NCBI GenBank assembly: GCA_037045535.1
Contig: JBAOHI010000028.1
Location: forward strand, 1 to 64,000
Length of the DNA: 64,000 bases
Source: Competibacter_A sp037045535
GTDB taxonomy: Bacteria; Pseudomonadota; Gammaproteobacteria; Competibacterales; Competibacteraceae
Reading direction: 5' to 3'
Position 1 is the stretch's first letter, and each line of letters begins with the position of its first letter. A model generated the notes under the pieces. It ran no database searches. It was not told where the DNA came from and worked only from the letters and a program-made list of their open reading frames with translations. Below, piece by piece: positions 36,027 through 44,061 of this stretch. A program made the translations under genes and the position numbers.

Positions 36027-36614
36027 ATGTCAAGTCATGACCTTTTTAACAAATACAGAGAACTACTGGAATCTTTAAAAGACATCATAAATATCTCACA
36101 AGGTAGAGTGATTGGGGATACACCAGATTTCCTTTTTTCTGGAAATGTTAATTTTTTTGTTAAATCATATCTTATTAGCACATGCACTTATTTAGAGGCA
36201 TATTTGCAGGATGTGGCTTTTGATCTTGCTAAGAAAATATGTGAAAGGTTCAACTCTGCTCGAATTCCACATAATTTCCTATATTGGAAAACCACGAAAG
36301 ATTTGAAGAAAAAGGACCTTAAATTTGAGGAAGCAATATTTAACTTAAGCAAGAAGGAAATATCAGAAGAGATGTCGGCTAATCCATATAAGACCATAGA
36401 ATTATTTAGGTTTATTGGAGTAGACCTGTTACAGGAAAAGATGTTTCTTGATAATAAGGACATTGTGAGTTCTATTGTAATTAAGAGAAATAATATCATT
36501 CACCATAATAATGCTGCCAATGATATATCATTTAATGATATCATTATATACATAGATGTTTTGATTGATTATATGAGTTCCATCGATCAGGCGGTTAAGA
36601 GATGCACGACATAA
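36027..36614 (+). CDS. HEPN-domain protein paired with DUF262
   Basis: A 195-residue AT-rich gene overlapping the DUF262 stop by 14 bp, so the two are translationally coupled. The C-terminal third has the HEPN ribonuclease motif R-x4-H at Arg154-His159 in VIKRNNIIHHNN, and the N-terminal half has FFVKSYLISTCTYLEAYLQD, as in MAE_28990/RiboL-PSP-type HEPN proteins that occur beside DUF262. HEPN proteins cut RNA, often as the toxic arm of defence or toxin-antitoxin pairs. With its partner broken, its expression should depend on read-through from the IS. Confidence 0.78.
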   Translation: MSSHDLFNKYRELLESLKDIINISQGRVIGDTPDFLFSGNVNFFVKSYLISTCTYLEAYLQDVAFDLAKKICERFNSARIPHNFLYWKTTKDLKKKDLKFEEAIFNLSKKEISEEMSANPYKTIELFRFIGVDLLQEKMFLDNKDIVSSIVIKRNNIIHHNNAANDISFNDIIIYIDVLIDYMSSIDQAVKRCTT

Positions 36615-36790
36615 CAAGGCTAGGGATGTTCTCTCCTTGATTCTGATTGATGATAAAATGATGCTCGATGAAGAAATTATGCCAATAAGGCGATAGCAGG
36701 CCCATCGTTAATGCCATTCTACTGCTATAAACAGATGGAATGTATGATAATCGGCAGTATGGAAATCACCGGCGGATTCATTCCTCAAAT

Positions 36791-37583
36791 GAGAGTGTTC
36801 ACTAAAGATAGGTCATTGCTATACTGTTTCCAACGACATGACACGATGGGGAGGGGGCTATGACGTGCAAGGTATGCGGTTCGACGCATTCCATCAAGAA
36901 TGGATGGGTACGCGGAGTTCAGCGATACCGGTGCAGACGCTGCGGCTTGAACTACGTGCTGGGCGACCGGCGCACGGCCCCGAACCGAACGGCCCAACGG
37001 GCGCTCGCCGTGATCTTGTACGCGCTGGGCAAAGCATCGTTCGGCTTTTTGGGCAAACTGTTTGGGGTGTCCCGCACGACGGCCTATCACTGGATCCGGG
37101 CCGAAGCCGAGCGGCTGGGCGAACCGGAAGTGCCCGGCGGCATCTGCGAGATGGAGTTCGACGAGATGTGGCATTTTGTCGGATCAAAAAAAACAAGCGA
37201 TGGATCATCAAGGCGTTGGATCGTGGCTCACGGCGAAGTGTCGCCTGGGTTGTGGGCGGTCGTGATGCTGGCACCTTCCGCCGGCTTTACGCCAAAGTCC
37301 GGCACCTGACCGGCTGCCGCTTCTTTACCGACGACTGGGATGCCTTCGCCAAGGTGTTGCCCGCCGAACGGCACCGGATCGGTAAAACGCACACCGTCAC
37401 TATCGAACAGGACAACTCGAATACCCGCCACCACCTGGGCCGATTCACGCGCCGGACCAAGGTCGTGAGCAAGCAGGATGAGATGATCAACCTCTCCCTG
37501 CGCCTCTGGCATGCCCTCGCCCATCCCGAAACCTTCGCCCAATACCAGAAAACCGCAATGTCTATCTATATGTGAACACTCTC
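36791..37583 (+). mobile_element. IS1-family insertion sequence
   Basis: A 793-bp element with terminal repeats starting GAGAGTGTTCAC at both ends (about 23 of 28 bases match) and a perfect 8-bp duplication CCTCAAAT at 36783-36790 and 37584-37591. It disrupts the end of a minus-strand gene. Size, ends and coding plan all fit the IS1 family. Confidence 0.93.
36860..37575 (+). CDS. IS1-type transposase made by -1 frameshifting
   Basis: Frame 0 (from 36860) encodes the zinc-finger and helix-turn-helix part, MTCKVCGSTHSIKNG, CRRCGLNYVLGDRR and SRTTAYHWIRAEAERLGEP, then FDEMWHFVGSKK. At a run of eight A (TCAAAAAAAACAAG, near 37188-37195) a -1 slip leads to NKRWIIKALDRGSRRSVAWV, YAKVRHLTGCRFFTDDWDAF and THTVTIEQDNSNTRHHLGRF. 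This is the InsA/InsB' arrangement of IS1, in which the slip makes the fused active transposase (here about 238 residues). Without slippage, frame 0 gives a 149-residue protein that should act as repressor. Confidence 0.9.
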
Positions 37584-37591
37584 CCTCAAAT

Positions 37592-37980
37592 TTCCACTCC
37601 GCATGGGCAAATCTAGAGGCTGCCGGTTCGGGCCATTTTTCCTGATGCCCTGTACCATCGTCTCCGGTCATGAACATGGTGCGTATCCTTGCTTGTAACT
37701 GTGTTCTATCGCCTTCATTGCAAAATATCGTAAATCCTTGATGAAGCTCATACGTAAACATATAAGGACAATTTTTGGATAAAGGGCAGTTTCTTGAATC
37801 GCGCTCTTTTTCCTCCGGGCAGAAAAACTCGTCAATTTCACATTGGGGCACGGATTCTTCCTCGCCTCCCCAAACGATGACGTGACAGCCATCATCCGGG
37901 TAGAAACAGATTTCCAAATCGTCAATTCTGGAGACATGCTCCCCTTTCTCATTTTTTCTGAAAATCACGGTTTCAGGCAT
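37592..37980 (-). pseudogene. Cysteine-containing hypothetical protein with its 3' end displaced by IS1
   Basis: From the ATG at 37980 (GAAGGA upstream) about 130 residues begin MPETVIFRKNEKGEHVSRID. Cysteines appear in pairs or clusters (CFYPDDGCHVIVW, PQCEIDEFFCPEE, RNCPLSKNCPYMF), which could bind metal. I do not recognise the family. Without the IS the frame would end KFEE and stop just left of the insertion; with it the frame runs on into IS1 to 37228. The effect is only on the last one or two residues plus a long tail, so function might survive. Confidence 0.55.
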
Positions 37981-38144
37981 CAACGTTCCTTCTTTGTTCC
38001 GCATTTTCTGGCTTTCCTTGCTATCAAGGCGCTTGGTGACCGTGACCGGATAAGGTTAGTGTCAAGCCATATCCGCAAAAAGGATTTTTTGCCGTCCAGA
38101 ATGAATTTTCTTGAATGTAGTTACAGGTTGTGGTTACATAAAAT

Positions 38145-38423
38145 ATGGAGTTCGAATGGGACGAGAACAAGCGCCAGAACAACATCCGCGACCACGGGGT
38201 TGATTTTGTGGGCGTGACACAGCTTTTCGATGGCAGGCCGGTTTTCAGCTACGCCACGCCGAGAAACGATGAGGAGCGATGGGGAACCGTTGGGCTGATC
38301 GGCGAAAAGTTCTATCTGGTGGTCTGGACGAAACGCAACGAGAGGGTGCGGATTATCTCCGCATACAGAGCCGATGACTGGGAAATCAGGGAATACCGGA
38401 AGCTATTCGGCGGAGCAGCTTGA
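38145..38423 (+). CDS. brnT: BrnT-family toxin
   Basis: A 92-residue BrnT ribonuclease toxin: EFEWDENKRQNNIRDHGVDF, then FSYATPRNDEERWGTVGLIG and VWTKRNERVRIISAYRAD near the end. The full length and all family blocks are present. It overlaps brnA by 50 bp. Two GTTACA repeats 14 bases apart precede the start and may be part of the operator bound by BrnTA. Confidence 0.9.
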   Translation: MEFEWDENKRQNNIRDHGVDFVGVTQLFDGRPVFSYATPRNDEERWGTVGLIGEKFYLVVWTKRNERVRIISAYRADDWEIREYRKLFGGAA

Positions 38424-38700
38424 AGCCATGCGCGAGCGTGGCGAGGACAAAACCGATTTGGGCATGAGCCACGCGGAGGCCATGCGCCGCCGCCATGCCG
38501 ATGCCGACGCACCCAAGCCCTATGCCGGTTGGGAAAACACCATCACCGTGGGCTTGCCCGAACCCAAGGAACAAATCACCTTGCGCCTTGATCGGGACGT
38601 ATTGCGGTGGTTTCGGACCAAAGGCAAGGGCTATCAGACCCTCATTAATGCGGTGTTGAGGGGTTATTACGAACATGAGAACCCGCATAAGAACCTGTGA
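38374..38700 (+). CDS. brnA: BrnA-family antitoxin
   Basis: A 108-residue frame whose C-terminus is the BrnA ribbon-helix-helix, QITLRLDRDVLRWFRTKGKG followed by YQTLINAVLRGYYE. The N-terminal part (YSAEQLEAMRERGEDKTDLG) should wrap BrnT. The start at 38374 lies inside brnT; a later start is possible. As in other BrnTA systems, the toxin gene comes first and the antitoxin represses the operon. This is the only complete toxin-antitoxin pair in the cluster. Confidence 0.88.
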   Translation: MTGKSGNTGSYSAEQLEAMRERGEDKTDLGMSHAEAMRRRHADADAPKPYAGWENTITVGLPEPKEQITLRLDRDVLRWFRTKGKGYQTLINAVLRGYYEHENPHKNL

Positions 38701-38726
38701 GTGGGCGTTTTGAGTCTCTCGACAGC

Positions 38727-39116
38727 TCAGAGGAACGAAGCATTCGCGCGCAGGAACGCCGCGTAACCCTGCTCTTCTAAAATGCCCGCCGCCAAGCCCA
38801 AAACAGCTTGGGCTGCGTCTTCCTCGCTCGCGGTGAAGCGGTAGCCGTTGAGTTCGAGAAACAGAACACCGATTACAAAACCGGTTCGTTTGTTGCCATC
38901 GAGGCAAGGACGGTTGCGGACAATCCCCACCGTGTAGGCCGCCGCCATGTCGAGGATGCCAGGCGTCTGGGCATAAGCGGAAATCTGCCGGGGCCGGGCA
39001 AGCGCGGATTGCAGCAAGGCCATATCCCGCATTCCCGCCGCGCCGCCATGCAACGCCAGCAGGCGATCATGCAACGCCAGAGCATCCTGCTCTTCGATCC
39101 AGACCGGTTCCGTCAT
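38727..39116 (-). CDS. Doc/Fic-type toxin with altered active-site histidine
   Basis: A 129-residue Doc-like protein, with IEEQDALALHDRLLALHGG, AAGMRDMALLQSALARP and the Fic loop NRPCLDGNKRTGF at residues 68-80. Doc proteins have NHPFxDGNKR; the histidine needed for phosphotransfer is Arg69 here (CGT, one base from CAT), and the phenylalanine is cysteine. The enzyme is probably inactive. Its ATG overlaps the stop of the upstream antitoxin gene (ATGA). Confidence 0.85.
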   Translation of the reverse strand: MTEPVWIEEQDALALHDRLLALHGGAAGMRDMALLQSALARPRQISAYAQTPGILDMAAAYTVGIVRNRPCLDGNKRTGFVIGVLFLELNGYRFTASEEDAAQAVLGLAAGILEEQGYAAFLRANASFL

Positions 39117-39341
39117 TGCGCGAGGATATGCAGCGTATTGCGATAGCGGCTGATAATGTCCTCGGCCTTCGCCATTTTTTGCTCAAAGGCCGGATCGTAA
39201 GGTGTCAGCCGAGTAACTGCCATCCGGCGCTTCAACCAAAAACAGGGCTTCCCCGTCCCGCGTGTGCAGACGGTCGATAACGCTTTTCGGCAGGACCACC
39301 CCCAACGAATTGCCGAATTTGCGGACTTTGAGTTCAACCAT
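39113..39341 (-). pseudogene. AbrB/MazE-type antitoxin gene, frameshifted
   Basis: From the ATG at 39341 (AGGAGG upstream) the frame reads VELKVRKFGNSLGVVLPKSV then EALFLVEAPDG, a swapped-hairpin AbrB-type DNA-binding domain. Near 39216 a one-base shift moves the sense into RLTPYDPAFEQKMAKAEDII and RYRNTLHILAQ, the toxin-neutralising tail. In the start frame translation ends early at LRSGL. So DNA binding may persist while neutralisation is lost, next to a toxin that also looks disabled. Confidence 0.8.
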
Positions 39342-39355
39342 GTTCACGCCTCCTA

Positions 39356-39377
39356 TGTTATTACCAACGTAATAACA
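39356..39377. promoter_or_regulatory. Operator dyad of the AbrB/Doc operon
   Basis: Two perfect 9-base arms, TGTTATTAC and GTAATAACA, with a CAAC spacer, placed 15 bases before the antitoxin start. An AbrB-type antitoxin normally represses its own operon at such a palindrome. Confidence 0.65.
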
Positions 39378-39522
39378 TTCGGGCGATTTTGCAATCTTTA
39401 TGTTACATAATGGTTAGACGCTTGAAACCGTAGCTAAAAATAAACTATCTGATTTTTATTGAGTTTATACCAAAAACTCGATAGACTGAAAATTATCTGT
39501 TAATTATCTGTCGAGGTGCGCC

Positions 39523-39816
39523 ATGTTTACGATGGACTCCATACACCCCGTTTCGGATTTCAGCCGCAAGCCCGCCGAGCACATCAAGCGGCTAAAGGAA
39601 ACGGGACAGCCTGAAATTCTGACCGTGAATGGCAAGGCCGAACTGGTCATCCAGTCCGCCAAAGCCTATGAAGAGATGGTGGAGCTACTCGGGACGCTCG
39701 AAAAAATCGCCCGCGCCGCCAAGGAGCACGACGAGGGGCAAGGGATTCCGGTTGACGAGTTCTTTCACGATTTCGAGAAAAAGCACGGTTTGAAGCGCGA
39801 TGCCGTACAGGGTTGA
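39523..39816 (+). CDS. Phd/YefM-family antitoxin
   Basis: A 97-residue antitoxin with the Phd N-terminal fold: IHPVSDFSRKPAEHIKRLKE, GQPEILTVNGKAELVIQSAK, AYEEMVELL, and a charged C-terminal tail that would bind the toxin. The start has a GAGGTGCGCC stretch before it. A repeated TTATCTGT (39491-39510 region) upstream may be its operator. The toxin gene overlaps by 17 bp but is frameshifted. Confidence 0.88.
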   Translation: MFTMDSIHPVSDFSRKPAEHIKRLKETGQPEILTVNGKAELVIQSAKAYEEMVELLGTLEKIARAAKEHDEGQGIPVDEFFHDFEKKHGLKRDAVQG

Positions 39817-40099
39817 GATTTGCCCCCGAGGCGGCGAAAGAGATCGAGAAAATCTATCTCTACATCGCGCAGGATTCCCCCGGCAACGCGGCGCGTTGGT
39901 ATTTTGCCATTCACGACAAGATTCAGACGTTGAAGGAGTCGCCGAATCGTTACGCGATGGCTTTTGAAAGTCGTTTCTACAGCTACGAAATCCGAAACCT
40001 GATTTTCGGGAGCTATCGGGTGTGCTGTTCCGGGTACAGGAAAAAACCGTTCAAATCCTTCATGTAAAGCATGGCGCACAAGAACGAACGCCGTTCTAA
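39800..40099 (+). pseudogene. RelE/ParE-family toxin with two frameshifts
   Basis: The expected start MPYRVEICP (ATG 39800) is one base out of phase with EAAKEIEKIYLYIAQDSPG, because of an extra C in CCCCC near 39825. The middle is good (NAARWYFAIHDKIQTLKESP, FYSYEIRNLIFGSYRV). Near 40022 two extra bases (GTGTG) shift the end away from LFRVQEKTVQILHVKHGAQ. Correcting both gives a normal 98-residue ParE-like toxin. The product as it stands would lack the C-terminal strand of the toxin fold. Confidence 0.82.
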
Positions 40100-41148
40100 T
40101 CCAATGAGTGCTGATGGACATGATGCAGGTCCGGCGCATGAGGATGGTTGTGCTGCATGGATTCATGCCGGTGAGGGTGACTGTGCATTCCGACCGGCAT
40201 CGGAGAATGCGTGTGCGTATGATGGCCATCGTCATGGGTATGGGCGTGTTCATGCTCCATCGCTTCGTGCGCGTGCTCGTGTTCGTGCTGTTCCGTCATG
40301 TGCAAGATGACGCCCGCCATCATCAGGACCCCGCCGCCGATCAACCACACACTCAAGTTTCGTTCGCCTAATCCAAAGGCGATAAGTGCGCCGATAAAAG
40401 GGGCGGCCCCGAATACGGAACCGGTCCGCGCGGCTCCGAATGTTCGTTGTGCCAGCAGATAAAAACGCAAGCTGAGGCCGTAGCCGGTTGCGCCGATGAG
40501 GAACAAGCCGAAGCCGTCCAGCCAAGGGAAAGTCGATGGTCCCGTTGCCATCGCGATTAGGAAGGAACACACCGCGCCGAGAACCGCTTTACCCAACACC
40601 ACGCGTCCGGGGTCAATGTCGGCCAAAGCCCGCGACAGCGTGTTGTCAATTCCCCATGCCATGGTCGCGCCCATCACGGCGAGCAAGCCCATGACTTGCG
40701 GCGTGCCGCTTTCGGTGCTGTCAAGCACCAGTAGAAAGCCGCCACTGGTGAGCAGGAGGATGGCCAGACCCACGCGCCGGTCGATTTGCTCCCGATAAAA
40801 CAAAGAGGACAGCGCCACGGTAAACACGGCTTCCAGTGCGAGCATGAGTGAGGCGCTCATGCCGCTTGTGTGTTGTAGTCCCCAAGCGAGGGCCGCCGGT
40901 CCGATGACCGCGCCAAAGAACGCCATGAGCAACAGGCGTGGCCAGTGTTGCCGTTGCAAAGCCGCCTCTTGAGCAGTGGTGGAGCGCAACAGCCATCCGG
41001 CGATCGCTGCCCCGGCATAGAGCAGCGCCGCAGTCATCCAGCTACCGATATGAGTCCCTGCTTTCTGCACGAGAGGTGCGCTTGCTCCAAACAAAACAGC
41101 GGCAAGCAACGCCAACAAAGCACCCTGCACGATTGAGGAGTTTTTCAT
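40096..41148 (-). CDS. EamA/DMT-type transporter with histidine-rich C-terminus
   Basis: A 350-residue membrane protein with ten hydrophobic segments in two EamA repeats (for example LLALLAAVLFGASAPLVQKA and GLLAVMGATMAWGIDNTLS). After the last helix comes a tail of some 60 residues very rich in histidine, such as EHEHAHEAMEHEHAHTHDDG and further HSHPHRH and HVHQH groups, which should bind Zn, Ni, Co or a similar ion. DMT proteins mostly export metabolites; the tail suggests metal export or sensing. It is convergent with the ParE pseudogene, their stops overlapping by a few bases. Confidence 0.87.
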   Translation of the reverse strand: MKNSSIVQGALLALLAAVLFGASAPLVQKAGTHIGSWMTAALLYAGAAIAGWLLRSTTAQEAALQRQHWPRLLLMAFFGAVIGPAALAWGLQHTSGMSASLMLALEAVFTVALSSLFYREQIDRRVGLAILLLTSGGFLLVLDSTESGTPQVMGLLAVMGATMAWGIDNTLSRALADIDPGRVVLGKAVLGAVCSFLIAMATGPSTFPWLDGFGLFLIGATGYGLSLRFYLLAQRTFGAARTGSVFGAAPFIGALIAFGLGERNLSVWLIGGGVLMMAGVILHMTEQHEHEHAHEAMEHEHAHTHDDGHHTHTHSPMPVGMHSHPHRHESMQHNHPHAPDLHHVHQHSLD

Positions 41149-41350
41149 GCCCGCTATTTTGCACGGCCCTTTTGTTGCCTACCAGCCTCAAGCAAGACAA
41201 GGGGTTAGAAAGTCGTGGACAACCGCGCGAAAGGGAACCATTTTACCGCATCCCGAAGCGCGCAACGACGCCACGCTGGAACAAGCGGGCCTCGGCACGT
41301 CAAAATGGTTTCGGTGAAGCGATACTCAAGCGGAGTGTAAGGAGGTGCCG

Positions 41351-42034
41351 ATGTCCATCGATCTTCGCAAGCGCATCGTCGACCTGAGCAAAAAAGCGGC
41401 CTTTGCCGCCAACAAACACGGGATCGAAGGCCAGCGTCGTGCCCAAGTGGTTCTGGTGCTGGACATTTCCGCATCGATGAACGCGCTCTACCAATCGGGA
41501 GTCATCCAACGGACCATCGAGCGAATACTGGGGCTGGCGGTGGCTTGTGATGATGACGGCCAGATCGACCTGCTACTGTTCGGGACGAATGCCTACCCAC
41601 TACCGGCGGTGACGCTGGAGGAGATCGCAGGCTACGTCGAGCGGGTGATTTTGGCGCGGTACAAAATCCGAGAAGCCACGAATTACGCCCCACCGTTGCG
41701 GCTGTTGCGGGAGAAGTATCGCGCGCCACAACCTGTTCCGGCGTTCGTGATCTTCCTGACCGATGGTGCCAACGCGGATCGGTCGGCCACGACCGAGGTA
41801 ATCCGCGAGCTGTCCCGCCAGCCGATGTTCGTGCAGTTCGTCGGGATCGGCAAAGAGGACTTCCCGTTTCTGCGCAAACTGGACGAGCTGCCCGGTCGTC
41901 TGATCGACAACGCCGGTTTCATGCAGGTCAATGACCTTGATCAAATCAAGGACGCCGAGCTGTACGACCGGCTGTTGAACGAGTTCCCGCGCTGGCTGGA
42001 ACAGGCGCGGGAAAGAGCCATTCTTGACATTTGA
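41351..42034 (+). CDS. TerF-type vWA domain protein
   Basis: A 227-residue protein with a strong GGAGG site before ATG 41351. The vWA MIDAS motif is VLVLDISASMNALY, followed by GQIDLLLFGTNAYP, the second metal ligand threonine in REATNYAPPLR, and FVIFLTDGANADR. This is the C-terminal domain type of TerF/TerY proteins of tellurite-resistance and stress gene clusters, but no other ter genes are near. A fragment of a similar gene lies after parB. Cytoplasmic; partner unknown. Confidence 0.85.
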   Translation: MSIDLRKRIVDLSKKAAFAANKHGIEGQRRAQVVLVLDISASMNALYQSGVIQRTIERILGLAVACDDDGQIDLLLFGTNAYPLPAVTLEEIAGYVERVILARYKIREATNYAPPLRLLREKYRAPQPVPAFVIFLTDGANADRSATTEVIRELSRQPMFVQFVGIGKEDFPFLRKLDELPGRLIDNAGFMQVNDLDQIKDAELYDRLLNEFPRWLEQARERAILDI

Positions 42035-42185
42035 GCACATCGGATGCGGGATCGACTGGCCGGCGGCGGTTGGGCGAACGCGGACCTGGCGAGCGAGATG
42101 TCGGGCGGGCACCGGGCCCGCCGGTCGGGGCCGCGATGCCGTGCCGCGCGAAAGAATCCAAGAATGCGAAGAGGTTGAACCCACC

Positions 42186-42758
42186 GTGAGCGACATCGTT
42201 CTGCGAGACGCCACCATCGCCGACTTGGCGGAGGTACTGGCCCTTAACCAAGCGCACCGGCCCCACGTTAGCCACCTGACGCCAACCGGCCTGCGCCAGT
42301 TGCACGAGCAGGCCGTCTATTTTCGGCTGGTGGAAGCAGCGAAAACCCTCGTCGGGTTTCTGATCGCCCTGGACCCGCTGGCCGAGTATGGCAGTCCTAA
42401 CTTCCTGTGGTTCAAGGAACGGTACGAGCGGTTCGTCTACATCGACCGGATCGCGGTGGTCGCCGAGAGATGCCGACACGGAATCGGGCGGCGTTTGTAC
42501 GAAGACTTGGAAACAGTCGCCAGCACGCGAGGATTCGAGTTCCTGGCCTGCGAGTACAATCTGCGCCCCCCGAACGACGACTCCGCCCGGTTTCACGGTC
42601 GACTCGGATTCGCGGAGGTAGGTAGACAAGACACCGAACGGGGCCAAAAGACCGTATCGCTCCAGATCAAGCCCCTGCGCAAGTCGAGCGGCCCTGTCAC
42701 CTCATCCACGTTTCCGGGCGGAGATTCCCGACCCGACACACCAAGCGGCACACCATGA
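42186..42758 (+). CDS. GNAT-family N-acetyltransferase
   Basis: A 190-residue acetyltransferase; the GTG at 42186 was chosen because the family homology begins at once (SDIVLRDATIADLAEVLALN). The acetyl-CoA region is VYIDRIAVVAERCRHGIGRR, followed by LYEDLETVASTRGFEFLACE and FHGRLGFAEVGRQ. It overlaps the next gene by ATGA, so they are co-translated. The proline- and serine-rich tail after LQIKPL is unusual and may be a result of a late stop. Confidence 0.85.
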   Translation: MSDIVLRDATIADLAEVLALNQAHRPHVSHLTPTGLRQLHEQAVYFRLVEAAKTLVGFLIALDPLAEYGSPNFLWFKERYERFVYIDRIAVVAERCRHGIGRRLYEDLETVASTRGFEFLACEYNLRPPNDDSARFHGRLGFAEVGRQDTERGQKTVSLQIKPLRKSSGPVTSSTFPGGDSRPDTPSGTP

Positions 42759-43342
42759 GCGAAAAATCCCAACTCATCCTTCTCGGTCACTACAATCGCC
42801 TAATGAACGAACGCCTCTACGCGGCGACGGTGAAAATGCCAGAAGCGTTCCAGCGAGAAGACCGGGGCGCTTTTTTTGGCTCGGTGATTGGGACGCTGAA
42901 CCACATCCTGATCGGCGACATCTTGTGGCTGAAGCGCTTCGCGCGACACCCGAGCGGCTACCGGACCCTCGAACCCGTCCTGGCGATGGGCGATCCAGCC
43001 AGCTTGCGGGAAATCCGTCATCTCGACTTGGCGGAACTCCAGGCCGTCCGGAACCGGATGGATCAAATGATCGTCGACTGGTGCGCGGAAGTACGGGAAG
43101 AGGATTTGGCGCGGCCCTTGGCCTACCGGGATTTCGCGGGTCGTCCCCATTGCAAGAATCTGGGCGGACTGGCGTTGCACCTGTTCCTGCACCAGATTCA
43201 CCATCGCGGGCAAGTCACCACCCTGCTCTCGCAAGCTGGCATCGATTTCGGTGACACCGACTTGCCGGAACTCCTCCCCGAAGAAGGCCCAACACTCGGG
43301 GGCGGCGCGGCGACCGCCGAGGGCGGTTCTGGGCTCGCTTGA
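42755..43342 (+). CDS. DinB-family protein
   Basis: A 195-residue four-helix DinB protein. The metal-binding histidines appear as GTLNHILIGDILWLKRF in the second helix and LHLFLHQIHHRGQ in the last. It has the usual start LLGHYNRLMNERLY. DinB-like proteins include thiol-S-transferases and enzymes of unknown role. It lies between two acetyltransferase genes on the same strand. A glycine/alanine-rich tail after PELLPEEGP is not conserved. Confidence 0.88.
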   Translation: MSEKSQLILLGHYNRLMNERLYAATVKMPEAFQREDRGAFFGSVIGTLNHILIGDILWLKRFARHPSGYRTLEPVLAMGDPASLREIRHLDLAELQAVRNRMDQMIVDWCAEVREEDLARPLAYRDFAGRPHCKNLGGLALHLFLHQIHHRGQVTTLLSQAGIDFGDTDLPELLPEEGPTLGGGAATAEGGSGLA

Positions 43343-43404
43343 CGGCATCGAGCAGCGCTACGGTGGGGTTCGCCTCGTAAAGACTTCGAAGTCGGAGGAT
43401 TGGG

Positions 43405-43875
43405 ATGCTGCACATCGTCTTGGAGCACGACCCGGCGGTCGAGGACCAACGGGTCGTCGACGAAGGCTTCCTGACCGCCCAGGCGGACCGGGTGGGCGAT
43501 CCCCATCTGGACGTATTCGCGTGCTTCCTCCGCGACGAGCGCCGGCAAATCCACGGCGGCCTGCTGGGCCGGCTGTGGTGGCGTTGGCTGTACGTCGAGC
43601 GGCTGTGGCTAGCGCCCGCCCTGCGCGGTCGAGGCCACGGACGCCACCTGCTGGAACGGGCGGAAACCCACGCCCGGCAGGCCGGCTGTGGGGCTGCCTT
43701 TGTGGATACCTTCGACCCGACGGCCTTGGCGCTCTACCGGCGCTGCGGGTACGAAACGGTCGCCGAGCTGGCCGGTTTTCCGCCAGGCCAACGGCAATAT
43801 TTTTTGGCCAAAACCCTCGGTCCGGCCGACCGGCCGATCGGGCCGGTCCAAGAACCCATCGACACCGGCGGGTGA
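43405..43875 (+). CDS. GNAT-family N-acetyltransferase
   Basis: A 156-residue acetyltransferase with GGAGG before the ATG. Key region: LYVERLWLAPALRGRGHGRH (acetyl-CoA loop RGRGHG), LLERAETHARQAGCGAAFVD, and ALYRRCGYETVAELAGFPPG. Such proteins are frequent on mobile cassettes. Substrate unknown. Confidence 0.87.
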   Translation: MLHIVLEHDPAVEDQRVVDEGFLTAQADRVGDPHLDVFACFLRDERRQIHGGLLGRLWWRWLYVERLWLAPALRGRGHGRHLLERAETHARQAGCGAAFVDTFDPTALALYRRCGYETVAELAGFPPGQRQYFLAKTLGPADRPIGPVQEPIDTGG

Positions 43876-43934
43876 CCGGCCTACCAGCGGCACCCGAAAT
43901 CGGATCGGACCGCAACGCGATAAGGCGCGCAGCC

Positions 43935-43991
43935 CAGGGCTCACGCATGAAACTCAGCCCCAGAGGAAGTGCAGGGCTCATGCATGAAATT
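43935..43991. repeat. Pair of imperfect 20-bp direct repeats
   Basis: CAGGGCTCACGCATGAAACT (43935-43954) and CAGGGCTCATGCATGAAATT (43972-43991) agree at 18 of 20 bases, 37 bases apart. They lie between the second GNAT gene and a truncated sulfatase-modifying-type gene, so they may be duplicated ends or recombination sites linked to that truncation. Confidence 0.6.
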
Positions 43992-44061
43992 GATCTTAAG
44001 GACTATCGGGCAAAGCCTCCAAGGAGCGGCCGCCGGCTGAATCGCTCCGCCAAGCGATTCC

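Larger units (their letters stand above)
33569..36040 (+). pseudogene. DUF262 (GmrSD-type N-terminal) protein interrupted by an IS50-like element
   Basis: Removing copy B and one 10-bp duplication joins bases 33569-34176 to 35593-36040 and restores one frame of 351 residues without any error: the protein reads KDSLEP then EEQVLRYFALSQ across the junction. The N-terminal part has LNPDFQRKYKWDKDGW and HLVIDGVQRLTTI, the DUF262 ParB-like nucleotidase signature (DGxQR). The gene is much lower in GC than the IS and overlaps the HEPN gene by 14 bp. DUF262 proteins are linked to restriction of modified DNA and to other anti-phage modules. The insertion should inactivate it unless the first part is active alone. 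Confidence 0.9.
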
